Below are positions 1-7,523 of a stretch of 39,280 bases of DNA, piece by piece. The position numbers and the translations under genes were made by a program. Under the pieces are notes generated by a model, which was given only the letters and a program-made list of their open reading frames with translations, had not been told where the DNA came from and did not search any database. Location of the stretch: the NCBI GenBank assembly GCA_013290025.1, contig JABCYV010000012.1:1-39280 (forward strand), given 5' to 3'. Numbering within the stretch: the stretch's first letter is position 1; every line of letters starts with the position of its first letter. Source of the stretch: Acidobacteriota bacterium. GTDB lineage: Bacteria; Acidobacteriota; Terriglobia; Terriglobales; Acidobacteriaceae.

Positions 1-317
1 CCGGTTTTTTCTTCCACCGGTAGCGCGTCCAGTTCGGTACGCAGCATGACAGTTGGGCCAGTGCCATTCTTGAGGATGGCGACGATGCCCGTCCCGCCAA
101 CATGTTCCGTGACGTCATAGCCAAGGCTGCGCAGGCGGCTTGCCAGCTTCGCCGCAGTTTGCGTTTCGTGCGAAGACAGTTCGGGGTTCTGGTGTATGTC
201 CAGATAGAGCGTATGGGCGTCTGGATAGACAGTTCCGACTTCTTTGGACGTTGCGGCGGTTTGTGCGAATGTCGGGGCGGTCAAGGCGGTCAGGAACAGA
301 AGTTTGGCGAATCTCAT
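1..317 (-). CDS. M20-family amidohydrolase/peptidase, N-terminal fragment (cut by window edge)
   Basis: An open frame runs from an ATG at 317 down to base 1 without a stop, so only about 105 N-terminal residues are seen. The first 18 or so residues (MRFAKLLFLTALTAPTFAQ) are a signal peptide, so the enzyme is probably periplasmic. After it come the motifs IHQNPELSSHE and RTELDALPVEEKTG. These match the start of M20D amidohydrolases (hippurate or N-acyl-amino-acid hydrolase type), where the second motif holds a metal-binding Asp in the form RADMDALP. The later metal ligands lie outside the window, so activity cannot be judged. It is divergent from the TPR/aspartyl-protease gene, with about 200 bp between the starts. 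The family call is good; the substrate is unknown. Confidence 0.8.
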   Translation of the reverse strand, partial: MRFAKLLFLTALTAPTFAQTAATSKEVGTVYPDAHTLYLDIHQNPELSSHETQTAAKLASRLRSLGYDVTEHVGGTGIVAILKNGTGPTVMLRTELDALPVEEKT

Positions 318-520
318 CGTGGTGGCAGGATATCTGTAACTTCTGCCATGCCGCAAGTCGCTTTGCCTCCCCCACTCGCGATACTCGCAACGGTGCGCCA
401 CCACGATGCCGAGCTTTCACCGTTTAACATTCCGCTTGCACGCGGTTTGGTCGCATGGCAGACTGCGCTCGTCGAAACCCGCGCAGCGTTCCCCAACCTG
501 CATAGGTGGAGTATTCAAGT

Positions 521-2194
521 ATGTGGCGATATTTGTTGCGGAGCTGCCTCTTGGGTCTGGTTGGGAGTTTCTTCGCCTTTGCTCAGTTTGTCTCCAACGA
601 ACCCAAGACCGCGCCTCTGATATCGGCTTCCACGGCTTCTGACTCGATAACGGAAGCAGGCCAGCTTTTCCGTACCGGTAAACTCGATGCTGCGGGGGAA
701 AAGTACCAAAAAATCATTCACGACACCCCGAACTCGCCAGACGGCTATGCCGGGTTGACTCGTGTCTACCTGAAACAGAAAAACCTGCAGCAAGCCTTCG
801 AGACGATCTCCACGGGTCTGGAAGTGGCAGACTCCGCCCCGGTTCACGTGGCTTTGGGGGAAGTCTATTTTCGCCAGGGAAAAATTCAGGAGGCCGAGCG
901 CGAGTGGGTGAACGTGATCAATTCCGGTAATGCCAGCGCCCGCGCCTATCTGGGCCTGGCCCGCGTGACTGCCTCCGTTTCCATGTACAAGCGCTCCAGA
1001 ACAATGATAAGCAAGGCTCACGAACTCGATCCTAACGATCCTGACGTCCAAAAGTATTGGATGAACACATTAAAGCTGCCAGAAAGAATTAAGTACCTGG
1101 AGGACTATCTTTCCCATGAAACCAACGATGAGGCGGAAACTCGCGCCCGCATGCAACGCTCTCTGGATTACATGAAGGCTAGGTCCAGGGAACCCAAACG
1201 AAAGTGCCGCTTGGTGAGCAAAACCATCTCGACCGAGACCAATCTAGTACGTCTTCTTCGAGATGCCAATCACGTGCGTGGTTTTGGTCTTGCCGTCGCG
1301 GTAAACGGAGAAAGATCCAAACTCTTGTTGGACACTGGAGCAGGCGGAATTTTGATCGATCGGCGCTTGGCTGAAAGAGCAGGACTTAATGAACTCTCAC
1401 AAACCCGTATTGGCGGCATCGGAGATAAGGGTGAAACTGGCGGTTACGTCGCGCTGGCCAATTCGATCAAAATCGGAGACCTCGAGTTTCAGGATTGTGC
1501 CGTAACAGTGCTAGACAAGCGATCAGTGATGGACGAGGATGGCCTCATAGGAGCGGATGTTTTTGAAGATTTCCTGGTGGACATTGATTTTCCCAAGGAG
1601 AAGCTGCGCTTGGAAGCACTCCCCAAACGTCCAGACGACGAGCCCACTCGGCCGATTGGCCTGGAAACCGACAAAGACAATCCTGATTCGCCCGAAGAGC
1701 AATCGGACAATAAAACTGCGCCCGCGGCGCCAGCAAAACCCGTGGACACCGGCCCGCGGGACCGGTTCATCGCTCCGGAGATGAAGTCCTACGCTCAAGT
1801 TCTTCGCTTCGGGCATATGCTGCTGATTCCAACCAAAGTCGGCGATGAGTCGCGCAAACTCTTTCTCATCGATACTGGTGCATTCAGCACCCATATCTCG
1901 CTTAATGCTGCGCGGGAGGTGACCAAGGTCCACGATGATCCACGGTTGCGTGTGAAGGGTCTGAGCGGATCCGTGAAGAACGTATATACCGCCGACAAGG
2001 CAGTTCTGCAATTCGGCAACTTGCGTCAACCCACTCAGGATCTAATAACCCTCGACCTTAACTCGATGAGCGACAGGGTAGGTATTGAAGTTTCCGGTAT
2101 TCTGGGTTTCGCGACTCTGCACGTACTTGATATCAAGATCGACTACCGGGACGGCTTGGTGGATTTCATCTACAAGCCCGCACCCGGGCACTGA
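521..2194 (+). CDS. Secreted TPR protein with two retropepsin-like aspartyl protease domains
   Basis: The preferred start is the ATG at 521, because AGGTGGAG lies 9 bases upstream. A GTG at 506 is also in frame. Residues 1-23 form a signal peptide. Residues about 40-185 are TPR-like helical repeats (for example GKLDAAGEKYQKI and GKIQEAEREW). Two retropepsin-type domains follow. The first has LLLDTGAGG with Asp271 and ends in a GLIGADVF flap-and-wall motif. The second has FLIDTGAFS with Asp451 and ends in SGILGFATL. A Pro/Asp/Glu-rich linker of about 60 residues separates them. Retropepsins normally work as dimers with one DTG from each chain, so the two domains may pair within one chain (inference). 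Its substrate is unknown. The 3' end overlaps the convergent methyltransferase gene by 29 bp. Confidence 0.85.
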   Translation: MWRYLLRSCLLGLVGSFFAFAQFVSNEPKTAPLISASTASDSITEAGQLFRTGKLDAAGEKYQKIIHDTPNSPDGYAGLTRVYLKQKNLQQAFETISTGLEVADSAPVHVALGEVYFRQGKIQEAEREWVNVINSGNASARAYLGLARVTASVSMYKRSRTMISKAHELDPNDPDVQKYWMNTLKLPERIKYLEDYLSHETNDEAETRARMQRSLDYMKARSREPKRKCRLVSKTISTETNLVRLLRDANHVRGFGLAVAVNGERSKLLLDTGAGGILIDRRLAERAGLNELSQTRIGGIGDKGETGGYVALANSIKIGDLEFQDCAVTVLDKRSVMDEDGLIGADVFEDFLVDIDFPKEKLRLEALPKRPDDEPTRPIGLETDKDNPDSPEEQSDNKTAPAAPAKPVDTGPRDRFIAPEMKSYAQVLRFGHMLLIPTKVGDESRKLFLIDTGAFSTHISLNAAREVTKVHDDPRLRVKGLSGSVKNVYTADKAVLQFGNLRQPTQDLITLDLNSMSDRVGIEVSGILGFATLHVLDIKIDYRDGLVDFIYKPAPGH

Positions 2195-2942
2195 GCGCAC
2201 CGCTGCCGTACAGCGAATATTGATTCGTCCCCCCGATTTTTTTCAGCGCGGTACACCGAGCCACAACGGGCTCCAGCAGCGGATTGTGGTAGATGACATA
2301 GACGGGTCTAGAACTTCGCTGCAGGGAAAGATCGAGATTGGCGATCAGCCGCTCTAACCCCACTTCCGGCAAGGGATTGAACAAATAGAGAACAGTCGGC
2401 TCCGGCGGAAATATAAACTCGCGGGCGTCGCCGCAAACTGATTCAATCGCGAAGCACTTCTGCGCCGCGCTTTTGTATTTGCGGATGTTTTCCTCAGCCA
2501 CCTGATGCAAGTGCTGCAGCAGTTCAATTCCCACGATGCGTCGAAACGGATAGTCCGCTGCCATCAGCAGGACACGCCCCTTGCCCGAGCCTAAATCGAT
2601 GAAAGTAAATTCACAGAAATCGATCGCCAGTTGCCGGAACATCTCGTGGAAGAGTCCGGGCTCGGTAGGCTGATAAGGAGAGTAGAGTGCACCAAGCAGA
2701 CGATCTCGCCAGCCCACCGTCGCGCTAGTTGTGTCGACCCGATAATCCCAGTCGTAATCAACGTCGCCATATCGCTGTCGGCGCCGCTCGGGCGTGGAGT
2801 CGGTTGCGAACTCGAAGATCGCGGCAACGAGTTTCCGCACCGTACTCGACCATCCCTCACGCGACACATTCTCTCGCCACCATTGGTGGAGCGTGCTGCG
2901 CAGGCCGGGTTCGTGGGGCGTGTGGGAGTCACGGTTGCTCAT
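2166..2942 (-). CDS. Class I SAM-dependent methyltransferase
   Basis: The protein has about 258 residues from the ATG at 2942; another in-frame ATG at 2978 would add 12 residues. The SAM-binding motif I is FIDLGSGKGR (residues about 114-123), followed by the acidic end of strand 2 in IVGIELL. The motif-IV region reads TVLYLFNPLP, where NPxP resembles the NPPY/DPPY loop of N-methyltransferases. An N-terminal stretch, YGDVDYDWDYRVDTT, is rich in Asp and Tyr. No signal peptide or membrane segment is seen, so it should be cytoplasmic. The substrate cannot be told from sequence. It ends inside the tail of the convergent TPR/protease gene. Confidence 0.75.
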   Translation of the reverse strand: MSNRDSHTPHEPGLRSTLHQWWRENVSREGWSSTVRKLVAAIFEFATDSTPERRRQRYGDVDYDWDYRVDTTSATVGWRDRLLGALYSPYQPTEPGLFHEMFRQLAIDFCEFTFIDLGSGKGRVLLMAADYPFRRIVGIELLQHLHQVAEENIRKYKSAAQKCFAIESVCGDAREFIFPPEPTVLYLFNPLPEVGLERLIANLDLSLQRSSRPVYVIYHNPLLEPVVARCTALKKIGGTNQYSLYGSGALSARVRACR

Positions 2943-2989
2943 GCTAAAGCACAAAGGGCACCCTTCGCCCTCGTTCATCGCAGACTCGG

Positions 2990-3007
2990 GGTGGACAAGT
3001 GTCCACC
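2990..3007. repeat. Inverted repeat GGTGGACA-AG-TGTCCACC
   Basis: Two 8-bp arms are perfectly complementary around a 2-bp centre. It lies about 48 bp upstream of the methyltransferase start at 2942 and 73 bp beyond the stop of the TPR gene at 3080. It could be an operator or a weak terminator; no T-run follows on either strand. Confidence 0.5.
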
Positions 3008-3025
3008 AGCTGTAAAGGCTCGATT

Positions 3026-3073
3026 TTCTTCGTGTACCTTCGCGTCCTTTGTGGTTAACGTTTGTGGTTAACG
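3026..3073. repeat. Intergenic 9-bp-periodic repeat followed by a 13-bp direct duplication
   Basis: Three consecutive 9-mers (TTCTTCGTG, TACCTTCGC, GTCCTTTGT; 3026-3052) share a CTTCG/CTTTG core. Directly after, TTTGTGGTTAACG occurs twice head to tail (3048-3060 and 3061-3073). The block is noncoding and lies just past the stop of the TPR gene. It looks like a dispersed intergenic repeat; its function is unknown. Confidence 0.55.
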
Positions 3074-3079
3074 CTTTTT

Positions 3080-4006
3080 CTAGTCGGAAGACAGGAGCTT
3101 GGGTGGTGGTGCGACGTAACCTGGAGGCGTTCCCTTTTCAATGAACGGCAGGTCGTCAGGGTTGAACACTTCCACCCGGCCGTCAAACATCAGCCTGTAT
3201 GGATTACCCAACGGGTCCACGGGGATGCCGCGCAACATTCCGGCTCTCTCGAGATCCGAAAAGCTAAGCGGAAGCAGGCCGGTTTGTTCCCGGTAGCGGG
3301 CGACCAGTGCTTCCAGAGCAGTTACGTCTTCATCTACCTTGATCGCGCGCAAATGGGCCGCGGCGTTGTCTCGAACTGATTTATCCTGCGTAGTCTGGTA
3401 AGTGGTGCTCCAGATTGCGCGCGCCATTTGCACATCGCCCGCATGCTCCGCCATTTGCCCCGCCAACATCTTCAGATAGGGGTGCGCATTCGGCACCTGC
3501 GAGCCGCGGGCGAACGCCTCAGCTGCGCCCGCGTAGTCTTTCAGGTCCATGTAGTAGATGAAACCCTCGTTGTAGTAGAGCCGCCACTGATCGGGATTAT
3601 TCCGGATGCCGAATTCTTCCAGTTCAATCGCACGCTTGGGCATACCGGCGCCGTCCGGCGGTTTCGGAGACATAAAATTGGCCCCATACTCATAAGCCAC
3701 GAGCAAATGAGGATCGAGTGTGGTTGTAATCTCCAGCAACGGTGCCAGCAGGTCAAAGCGCCGTTCCCGGTTGTGCAGTTTGCCGCCGAAATACTGCACC
3801 GCGCGTGTCCAGTAAATGTCGGCCAGGAGGCCATCGTATCCAAGACTCATACGCTTGAGCACTTGAGGAGAAGAAATGTAGAGGACTTCTTCCAGTGTGG
3901 CTCCCGTCCTTACCCGGTCGAGCCGCCGGAGAAAGACAACCGACCCAATCATGCAAAGGACTAGCAGGAGGACAAAAGTGATAGTGATCCGTGGCGACGG
4001 TCTCAT
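3080..4006 (-). CDS. Membrane-anchored TPR-like protein of an ABC exporter operon
   Basis: The start is the ATG at 4006, whose ATGA overlaps the TGA of the upstream permease gene; this suggests translational coupling. The product has about 308 residues. Residues about 7-25 form one hydrophobic segment (ITITFVLLLVLCMIGSVVF), either a membrane anchor or an uncleaved signal. The rest has TPR-like helix pairs, for example WRLYYNEGFIYYMDLKDYAGAAEAFARG. The C-terminal part (GIPVDPLGNPYRLM and FNPDDLPF) resembles the tail of pseudopilin-like or TPR proteins of acidobacteria. Being last in an operon with an ABC ATPase and permease, it may be an accessory or periplasmic scaffold of that transporter (inference). 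No enzymatic motif is seen. Confidence 0.75.
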   Translation of the reverse strand: MRPSPRITITFVLLLVLCMIGSVVFLRRLDRVRTGATLEEVLYISSPQVLKRMSLGYDGLLADIYWTRAVQYFGGKLHNRERRFDLLAPLLEITTTLDPHLLVAYEYGANFMSPKPPDGAGMPKRAIELEEFGIRNNPDQWRLYYNEGFIYYMDLKDYAGAAEAFARGSQVPNAHPYLKMLAGQMAEHAGDVQMARAIWSTTYQTTQDKSVRDNAAAHLRAIKVDEDVTALEALVARYREQTGLLPLSFSDLERAGMLRGIPVDPLGNPYRLMFDGRVEVFNPDDLPFIEKGTPPGYVAPPPKLLSSD

Positions 4007-4779
4007 TTCAAGTTCCGGTGCTCGAAGATCAACACCGCTCCGCACAGCGCCATGGTGGCATAAATCAGAGCATACGCCGTGTTGTAGAGAATGAGCTCTC
4101 TTGAAACCGCCTGCTGGTGCGCCACCGAGCTGATGACGTTCAGGGCGGAGAAGTTCGGGACAAGATATGCTGCACCGGTGGCCAGCCAGCGCATGAGTCC
4201 ATGGGTCATCGCGGCGAAGCCGCGCAAATCCTCCGCGAAGCTGCCAATCACGAACAAGGCAAAAGCGAACACCGCCGACAGCAATGGGGAAGAGAACGAG
4301 GAGAATAGCAGCGCCAGCGCGGTGATAATCAGAAATTCCAGAATGATGAAATAGAGCGCAACCAGCACCCAGCTATCCGCCCTCTGGAAGTGACGGGAAA
4401 CGTAAAGTAACGCCCCAAAAACTCCGATGGCCATGAAGAACGCGTTGACCACCAGCGTGCCCGCCAAGCCGAAAAATTTTCCTACTATAAACTCCCAGCG
4501 CCGCACCGGCCGGGATAGCACGGTATACAGCGTGCGTCGCTCGATTTCCTTTGAAACCAGGCCAATGCCGATGAAGATCGCGATCACCGTGCCAAACAGC
4601 GACACCGCGGTCAGTCCAAGATTAATAACCACCAGGCGTTCAATTTCGATGGAAATCTGTCCCACCAAAATCGCCGCTCCCGACATCAGCAGGGCGAAAG
4701 CTATCAAGTTGTAAAGCACGCGATCGCGCACTGCTTCGCGGAAGGTATTTGATGCGATGTGTACGATGCGTCCGGTCAT
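4003..4779 (-). CDS. ABC-2 type transporter permease
   Basis: The protein has 258 residues with about six hydrophobic segments and the cytoplasmic loop SKEIERRTLYTVLSRPVRRWEFIVGKF. This loop is characteristic of NosY/ABC-2 permeases (KExxxxTLxxLLSRPVxRxxxxxGK). The N-terminus, NTFREAVRDRVLYNLIAFALLM, is also typical of the family. Its start overlaps the stop of the ATPase gene by ATGA (4776-4779), and its stop overlaps the start of the TPR gene. It should form the membrane channel of an exporter together with the upstream ATPase. The cargo is unknown. Confidence 0.88.
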   Translation of the reverse strand: MTGRIVHIASNTFREAVRDRVLYNLIAFALLMSGAAILVGQISIEIERLVVINLGLTAVSLFGTVIAIFIGIGLVSKEIERRTLYTVLSRPVRRWEFIVGKFFGLAGTLVVNAFFMAIGVFGALLYVSRHFQRADSWVLVALYFIILEFLIITALALLFSSFSSPLLSAVFAFALFVIGSFAEDLRGFAAMTHGLMRWLATGAAYLVPNFSALNVISSVAHQQAVSRELILYNTAYALIYATMALCGAVLIFEHRNLK

Positions 4780-5717
4780 GACCTCACTCCTGCAACCGCC
4801 TCGGACGGCTGTAGCTTCTGCACGAAATAATCCTCCAAGGAGGTCCGCACCGGGATTACTGAAATCAGCCGCAGCCGTTCCCGTCGCAAGGCCTCGATTG
4901 CGCTATCCTGGTTCGCTTCCGAGAGCACGGCACGCACCGTGTCACCAGTCACATGGCACTCTGCGCCTAACGCCCGCAGCGAGGACGGGACCGTCGTCCC
5001 TTGCCAGACGATTTCCACTTTACCGTGAACGCTGGAGGTGAGATCGGCAACCGCTCCCACTCCCCGCAATTCGCCTTTATGAATAATAGCGACGCGATCG
5101 CACAGCGCTTCCGCGTCCGACAGGATGTGTGTAGAAAAGAAAACCGTTTTGCCTTCCTGCTTGAGCTGTTCCATCAGATCCCGGACTTCGCGGCGTCCCA
5201 TGGGATCCAGCCCGGACATGGGTTCGTCAAAGAATACAAGTTTGGGATCGTGCAGTATGGCCTGCGCGATCCCCACCCGCTGCAGCATACCCTTGGAGAA
5301 TTTGCGCAGCTGCACTCCGCCTACCTCCGGCAGTCCTACCCGCTGCAGCACCTCATCAATCTTGTGCGCCCGTTCTTTCGATGCTACCCCGGAGAGTTGT
5401 CCGTAGTAATTGAGTAATTCACGGGCGGTAAGGTAATCGTAAAAATAGGGCTGTTCGGGAAGAAAGCCAATTTGTGCCTTCATCCTTGGATCGTCGACTT
5501 CCATCCCCAGAATGCGCGCTGAACCAGCGGTGGGAAAAACCAGACCCATCAGAAGTTTGAGGGTAGTCGTCTTGCCCGCGCCATTCGGTCCCAGGAAGCC
5601 GAAGATCTCGCCTTCTTCCACCCGCAGGTGGAGAGGTTTCAAGGCGCACTTGGGCTTCTTGCGCCAGAAGCCCACGCTGTAAGTCTTTTCCAGGCCGAGA
5701 ATCTCTATCGCAGTCAT
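4776..5717 (-). CDS. ABC transporter ATP-binding protein
   Basis: The protein has 313 residues. Walker A is GPNGAGKTT (43-51), the signature motif is [15 protein letters not shown] (139-153) and Walker B is LVFFDEP (160-166), followed by a D-loop SGLDP and the switch histidine in FFSTHIL. A C-terminal extension of about 90 residues after the nucleotide-binding core is usual for ATPases that drive ABC-2 permeases (CcmA/NatA/GldA type). The ATG at 5717 is preceded by TGAGG about 9 bases upstream. It is the first gene of a three-gene unit in which each start overlaps the previous stop by 4 bp. Confidence 0.92.
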   Translation of the reverse strand: MTAIEILGLEKTYSVGFWRKKPKCALKPLHLRVEEGEIFGFLGPNGAGKTTTLKLLMGLVFPTAGSARILGMEVDDPRMKAQIGFLPEQPYFYDYLTARELLNYYGQLSGVASKERAHKIDEVLQRVGLPEVGGVQLRKFSKGMLQRVGIAQAILHDPKLVFFDEPMSGLDPMGRREVRDLMEQLKQEGKTVFFSTHILSDAEALCDRVAIIHKGELRGVGAVADLTSSVHGKVEIVWQGTTVPSSLRALGAECHVTGDTVRAVLSEANQDSAIEALRRERLRLISVIPVRTSLEDYFVQKLQPSEAVAGVRS

Positions 5718-5745
5718 GCGTACTGCCTCAGGAAACTCCTAAGAA

Positions 5746-5751
5746 ATTATA
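5746..5751 (-). promoter_or_regulatory. Candidate -10 box for the ABC operon
   Basis: On the minus strand the sequence CTTATAATTTC holds a perfect TATAAT about 30 bp upstream of the ATG at 5717. No good TTGACA match lies 16-18 bp further upstream, so the assignment is tentative. Confidence 0.35.
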
Positions 5752-5899
5752 AGAGAAATCGCATGAAAGACGAGAGCAGGTGGGAGTGTTGAAGGGGTTA
5801 CGGAAGTCATTCGCCAGTCAAGAGCTACCGCAGCAAGAATTGGCAACCTGGAATTTGGCTTACGGCGTCGCTGCCGTTCTCAGATTGGCGTCAAGTGCT

Positions 5900-6448
5900 T
5901 TACTGCATAACCGTAAACGCGCGGCAGGCGGGCAGGGTGTTGACCGGCACACTTCCTGGAGCGCCTGCGTCGAAGCGGATTACTCCATCTTCGGTCGAAC
6001 AAAAGTCGCGCACGCCGCTCCTGTTGTAGTCGGTTGGAGAAGCGGCGGAAACGAACGAAAGGTTGGTCACGCCGTTAGGGAGCAGCCCAGTTGCGGCGAA
6101 TACGTAGCCGCTCTTACCGCCGGAACCGACGATCGCAGTCGCGAGCACGTTGTCGATGAGGCATGCGGTTACCGGGGAAGGTACGCAGGGAGAAACGCCG
6201 CCCAGATTGCCCAGCGCTATAGCATAACCGCTAGCGGGGAACGCTTCATTGTAAGCAAACTCTGAGGTGTTGATGCTCCGAATTGAATTAGCTGCCGAGG
6301 CCTCGTCGGAGGCAATTCTCGCCCGCAGCAGATTGGGAATGGCGATTGCCGCAATGATCAGAATGATTGCCACCACGATCAAAAGCTCGATCAGAGAAAA
6401 GCCTGAGCTCCACCCTATCGCAGTCGATTTTTTGCTGGTGAAGATCAT
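5900..6448 (-). CDS. Type IV prepilin-like protein (diverged copy)
   Basis: The protein has 182 residues. A longer leader (MIFTSKKSTAIGWSSG) precedes the class-III cleavage site G^FSLIELL; Phe+1 and Glu+5 are present. The hydrophobic helix VVAIILIIAAIAIPNLL follows, then a small C-terminal globular domain with cysteines in pairs and the motif FCSTEDGVIRFDAG. This is the layout of type IV pilins and GspG-like pseudopilins. It is related to the two pilin genes upstream but clearly diverged. AAGG sits just before the ATG. No assembly genes (PilB/C/Q) are in the window, so pilus versus type II secretion role is open. Confidence 0.88.
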   Translation of the reverse strand: MIFTSKKSTAIGWSSGFSLIELLIVVAIILIIAAIAIPNLLRARIASDEASAANSIRSINTSEFAYNEAFPASGYAIALGNLGGVSPCVPSPVTACLIDNVLATAIVGSGGKSGYVFAATGLLPNGVTNLSFVSAASPTDYNRSGVRDFCSTEDGVIRFDAGAPGSVPVNTLPACRAFTVMQ

Positions 6449-6625
6449 AACCTTCAGCTTTCATACTGCATTTTATTGGCCAATCCCACGTCGTTTCAGA
6501 TTGCGCTTGTTTATAGCATCTAGAGCGAATTCAAAGGATTACGGGGGACAGACTGAATTCAGGCCCTTCGCATACAAGCAGTAAGCCAGAATGTGGCAAC
6601 TCTCCGATGACAAAACTCGTCGCTG

Positions 6626-6662
6626 GCAAAAATAGCGGGAGCAACGGCGTTCCGCTGCTCCC
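6626..6662 (-). terminator. Rho-independent terminator after the first identical pilin copy
   Basis: On the minus strand GGGAGCAGCGG-AACG-CCGTTGCTCCC forms an 11-bp stem with one G-T wobble and a 4-base loop (6637-6662). CTATTTTTGCC follows. It lies 40 bp past the pilin stop at 6702, so that pilin is probably its own transcription unit. Confidence 0.75.
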
Positions 6663-6671
6663 TGTGGTTTC

Positions 6672-7272
6672 TACCCTCCCCCAGGTACGTCGCCAAACTT
6701 CCTAGTTCAGCACCGCGTACGGAGCAGCTGCGCAGCTCCCGGTAGCGACATCCACCGCAACCGAGGCTCCGCCGTTGGGATCGGCGTGAATTACACCGTC
6801 CTCGGCCGAGCAGAAACGTCGCACGCCGGTCTGGTTATAGCTGAGAGGCGCCGAGCCAGCCTGGTACAAAACGTTGGCCGCTCCAGCGGCGCCAACCTTG
6901 CCCGTGGCGTTGAAGTTATAACCGCTCTTGCCGTTGCCGACCGGGTTGCCATTATTGGACAGAACACCGTCAATCAAGCAAGCCGCAAGCGGAGTCACAG
7001 CTGCGGGGCACACAAAAACTCCAGCGCCCGGCCCGAGGCTGGACATCGCGGTCGCATAGCCGATGGCGGGATTGCTGGTTTGGTAGGATACTTCGGCGGT
7101 GTTGATAGTACGAATCGAGCTGACCGCAGACGACTCGTTAGCTGCGATACGTGCTCGCAGCAGGTTTGGAATAGCAATCGCGGCGATGATAAGAATAATC
7201 GCCACCACGATCAACAACTCAATCAGTGAAAAGCCCTTTTGTTTACGCATCTCTCGTTTCCCTCTTCTCCAT
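6672..7272. repeat. Direct repeat, copy 1 of a pilin gene duplication (offset 852 bp)
   Basis: This 601-bp block recurs at 7524-8124. Comparing the two line by line I found one difference: g at 7247 against t at 8099, which changes codon 2 (Arg/Ser). The block covers the whole pilin gene, about 30 bp after the stop and about 22 bp before the start. Confidence 0.95.
6702..7250 (-). CDS. Type IV prepilin-like protein, tandem copy 1
   Basis: The protein has 182 residues. The leader MRKQKG is short, cleavage is G^FSLIELL with Glu+5, and the N-terminal helix continues VVAIILIIAAIAIPNLLRARIA. The mature globular part has four cysteines (FVCP, AAC, RRFC, GSC) that could form two disulfides, and the motif FCSAEDGVIHADP. 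Processing would be by a PilD-type prepilin peptidase. It is identical to the next copy except residue 2. It has its own terminator downstream, and a 44-bp palindrome and a short dyad lie upstream. Whether it is the major pilin or a pseudopilin cannot be decided here. Confidence 0.92.
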   Translation of the reverse strand: MRKQKGFSLIELLIVVAIILIIAAIAIPNLLRARIAANESSAVSSIRTINTAEVSYQTSNPAIGYATAMSSLGPGAGVFVCPAAVTPLAACLIDGVLSNNGNPVGNGKSGYNFNATGKVGAAGAANVLYQAGSAPLSYNQTGVRRFCSAEDGVIHADPNGGASVAVDVATGSCAAAPYAVLN

Positions 7273-7392
7273 TGATCAAGCTCGGTCGTAGCAGCCGAAT
7301 TCAGGAATCAGGTTTGCACGTTAGCAACCACAACCCGAGCTCCCAGCGATTTTCGGTCTTGCGTCTCCCATGTTGTATTTTGTCGCGGAGGA

Positions 7393-7409
7393 GTGACGAT
7401 TTGTGTCAG
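7393..7409. promoter_or_regulatory. Candidate operator dyad (TGACG-ATTTG-TGTCA), copy 1
   Basis: TGAC and GTCA half-sites flank ATTTG about 145-160 bp upstream of the pilin start at 7250. A better version of the same dyad is at 8324-8340, upstream of the second pilin copy. The neighbouring TTTGG is shared too. The regulator is unknown. Confidence 0.35.
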
Positions 7410-7438
7410 TTTGGAAAGAGACAGGAGGGCATCCCAAA

Positions 7439-7482
7439 TTATTTGTTTTATTTTTTCCAGCTGGAAAAAATAAAACAAATAA
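7439..7482. repeat. Perfect 44-bp AT-rich palindrome
   Basis: Each arm is 22 bases. The sequence starts TTATTTGTTTTATTTTTTCC, meets at CCAG|CTGG, and the second arm ends AAAACAAATAA. There are no mismatches and no loop. It lies between the two identical pilin genes, immediately after the GNRA hairpin on the minus strand. It could extrude as a cruciform, act as a protein-binding site, or serve as a second terminator hairpin with T-rich flanks on both strands. Confidence 0.9.
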
Positions 7483-7515
7483 GTAAAGAGCATCGGATGT
7501 TGCCATCCGATGCTC
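7461..7515 (-). terminator. Terminator with GCAA tetraloop after pilin copy 2
   Basis: On the minus strand GAGCATCGGATG-GCAA-CATCCGATGCTC forms a perfect 12-bp stem with a GNRA loop (7488-7515). A T-rich tail, TTTACTTATTTGTTTTATTT, follows and is itself the first arm of the 44-bp palindrome. It starts 38 bp past the stop of the pilin at 7554. Confidence 0.8.
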
Positions 7516-7523
7516 CTGGTTTG

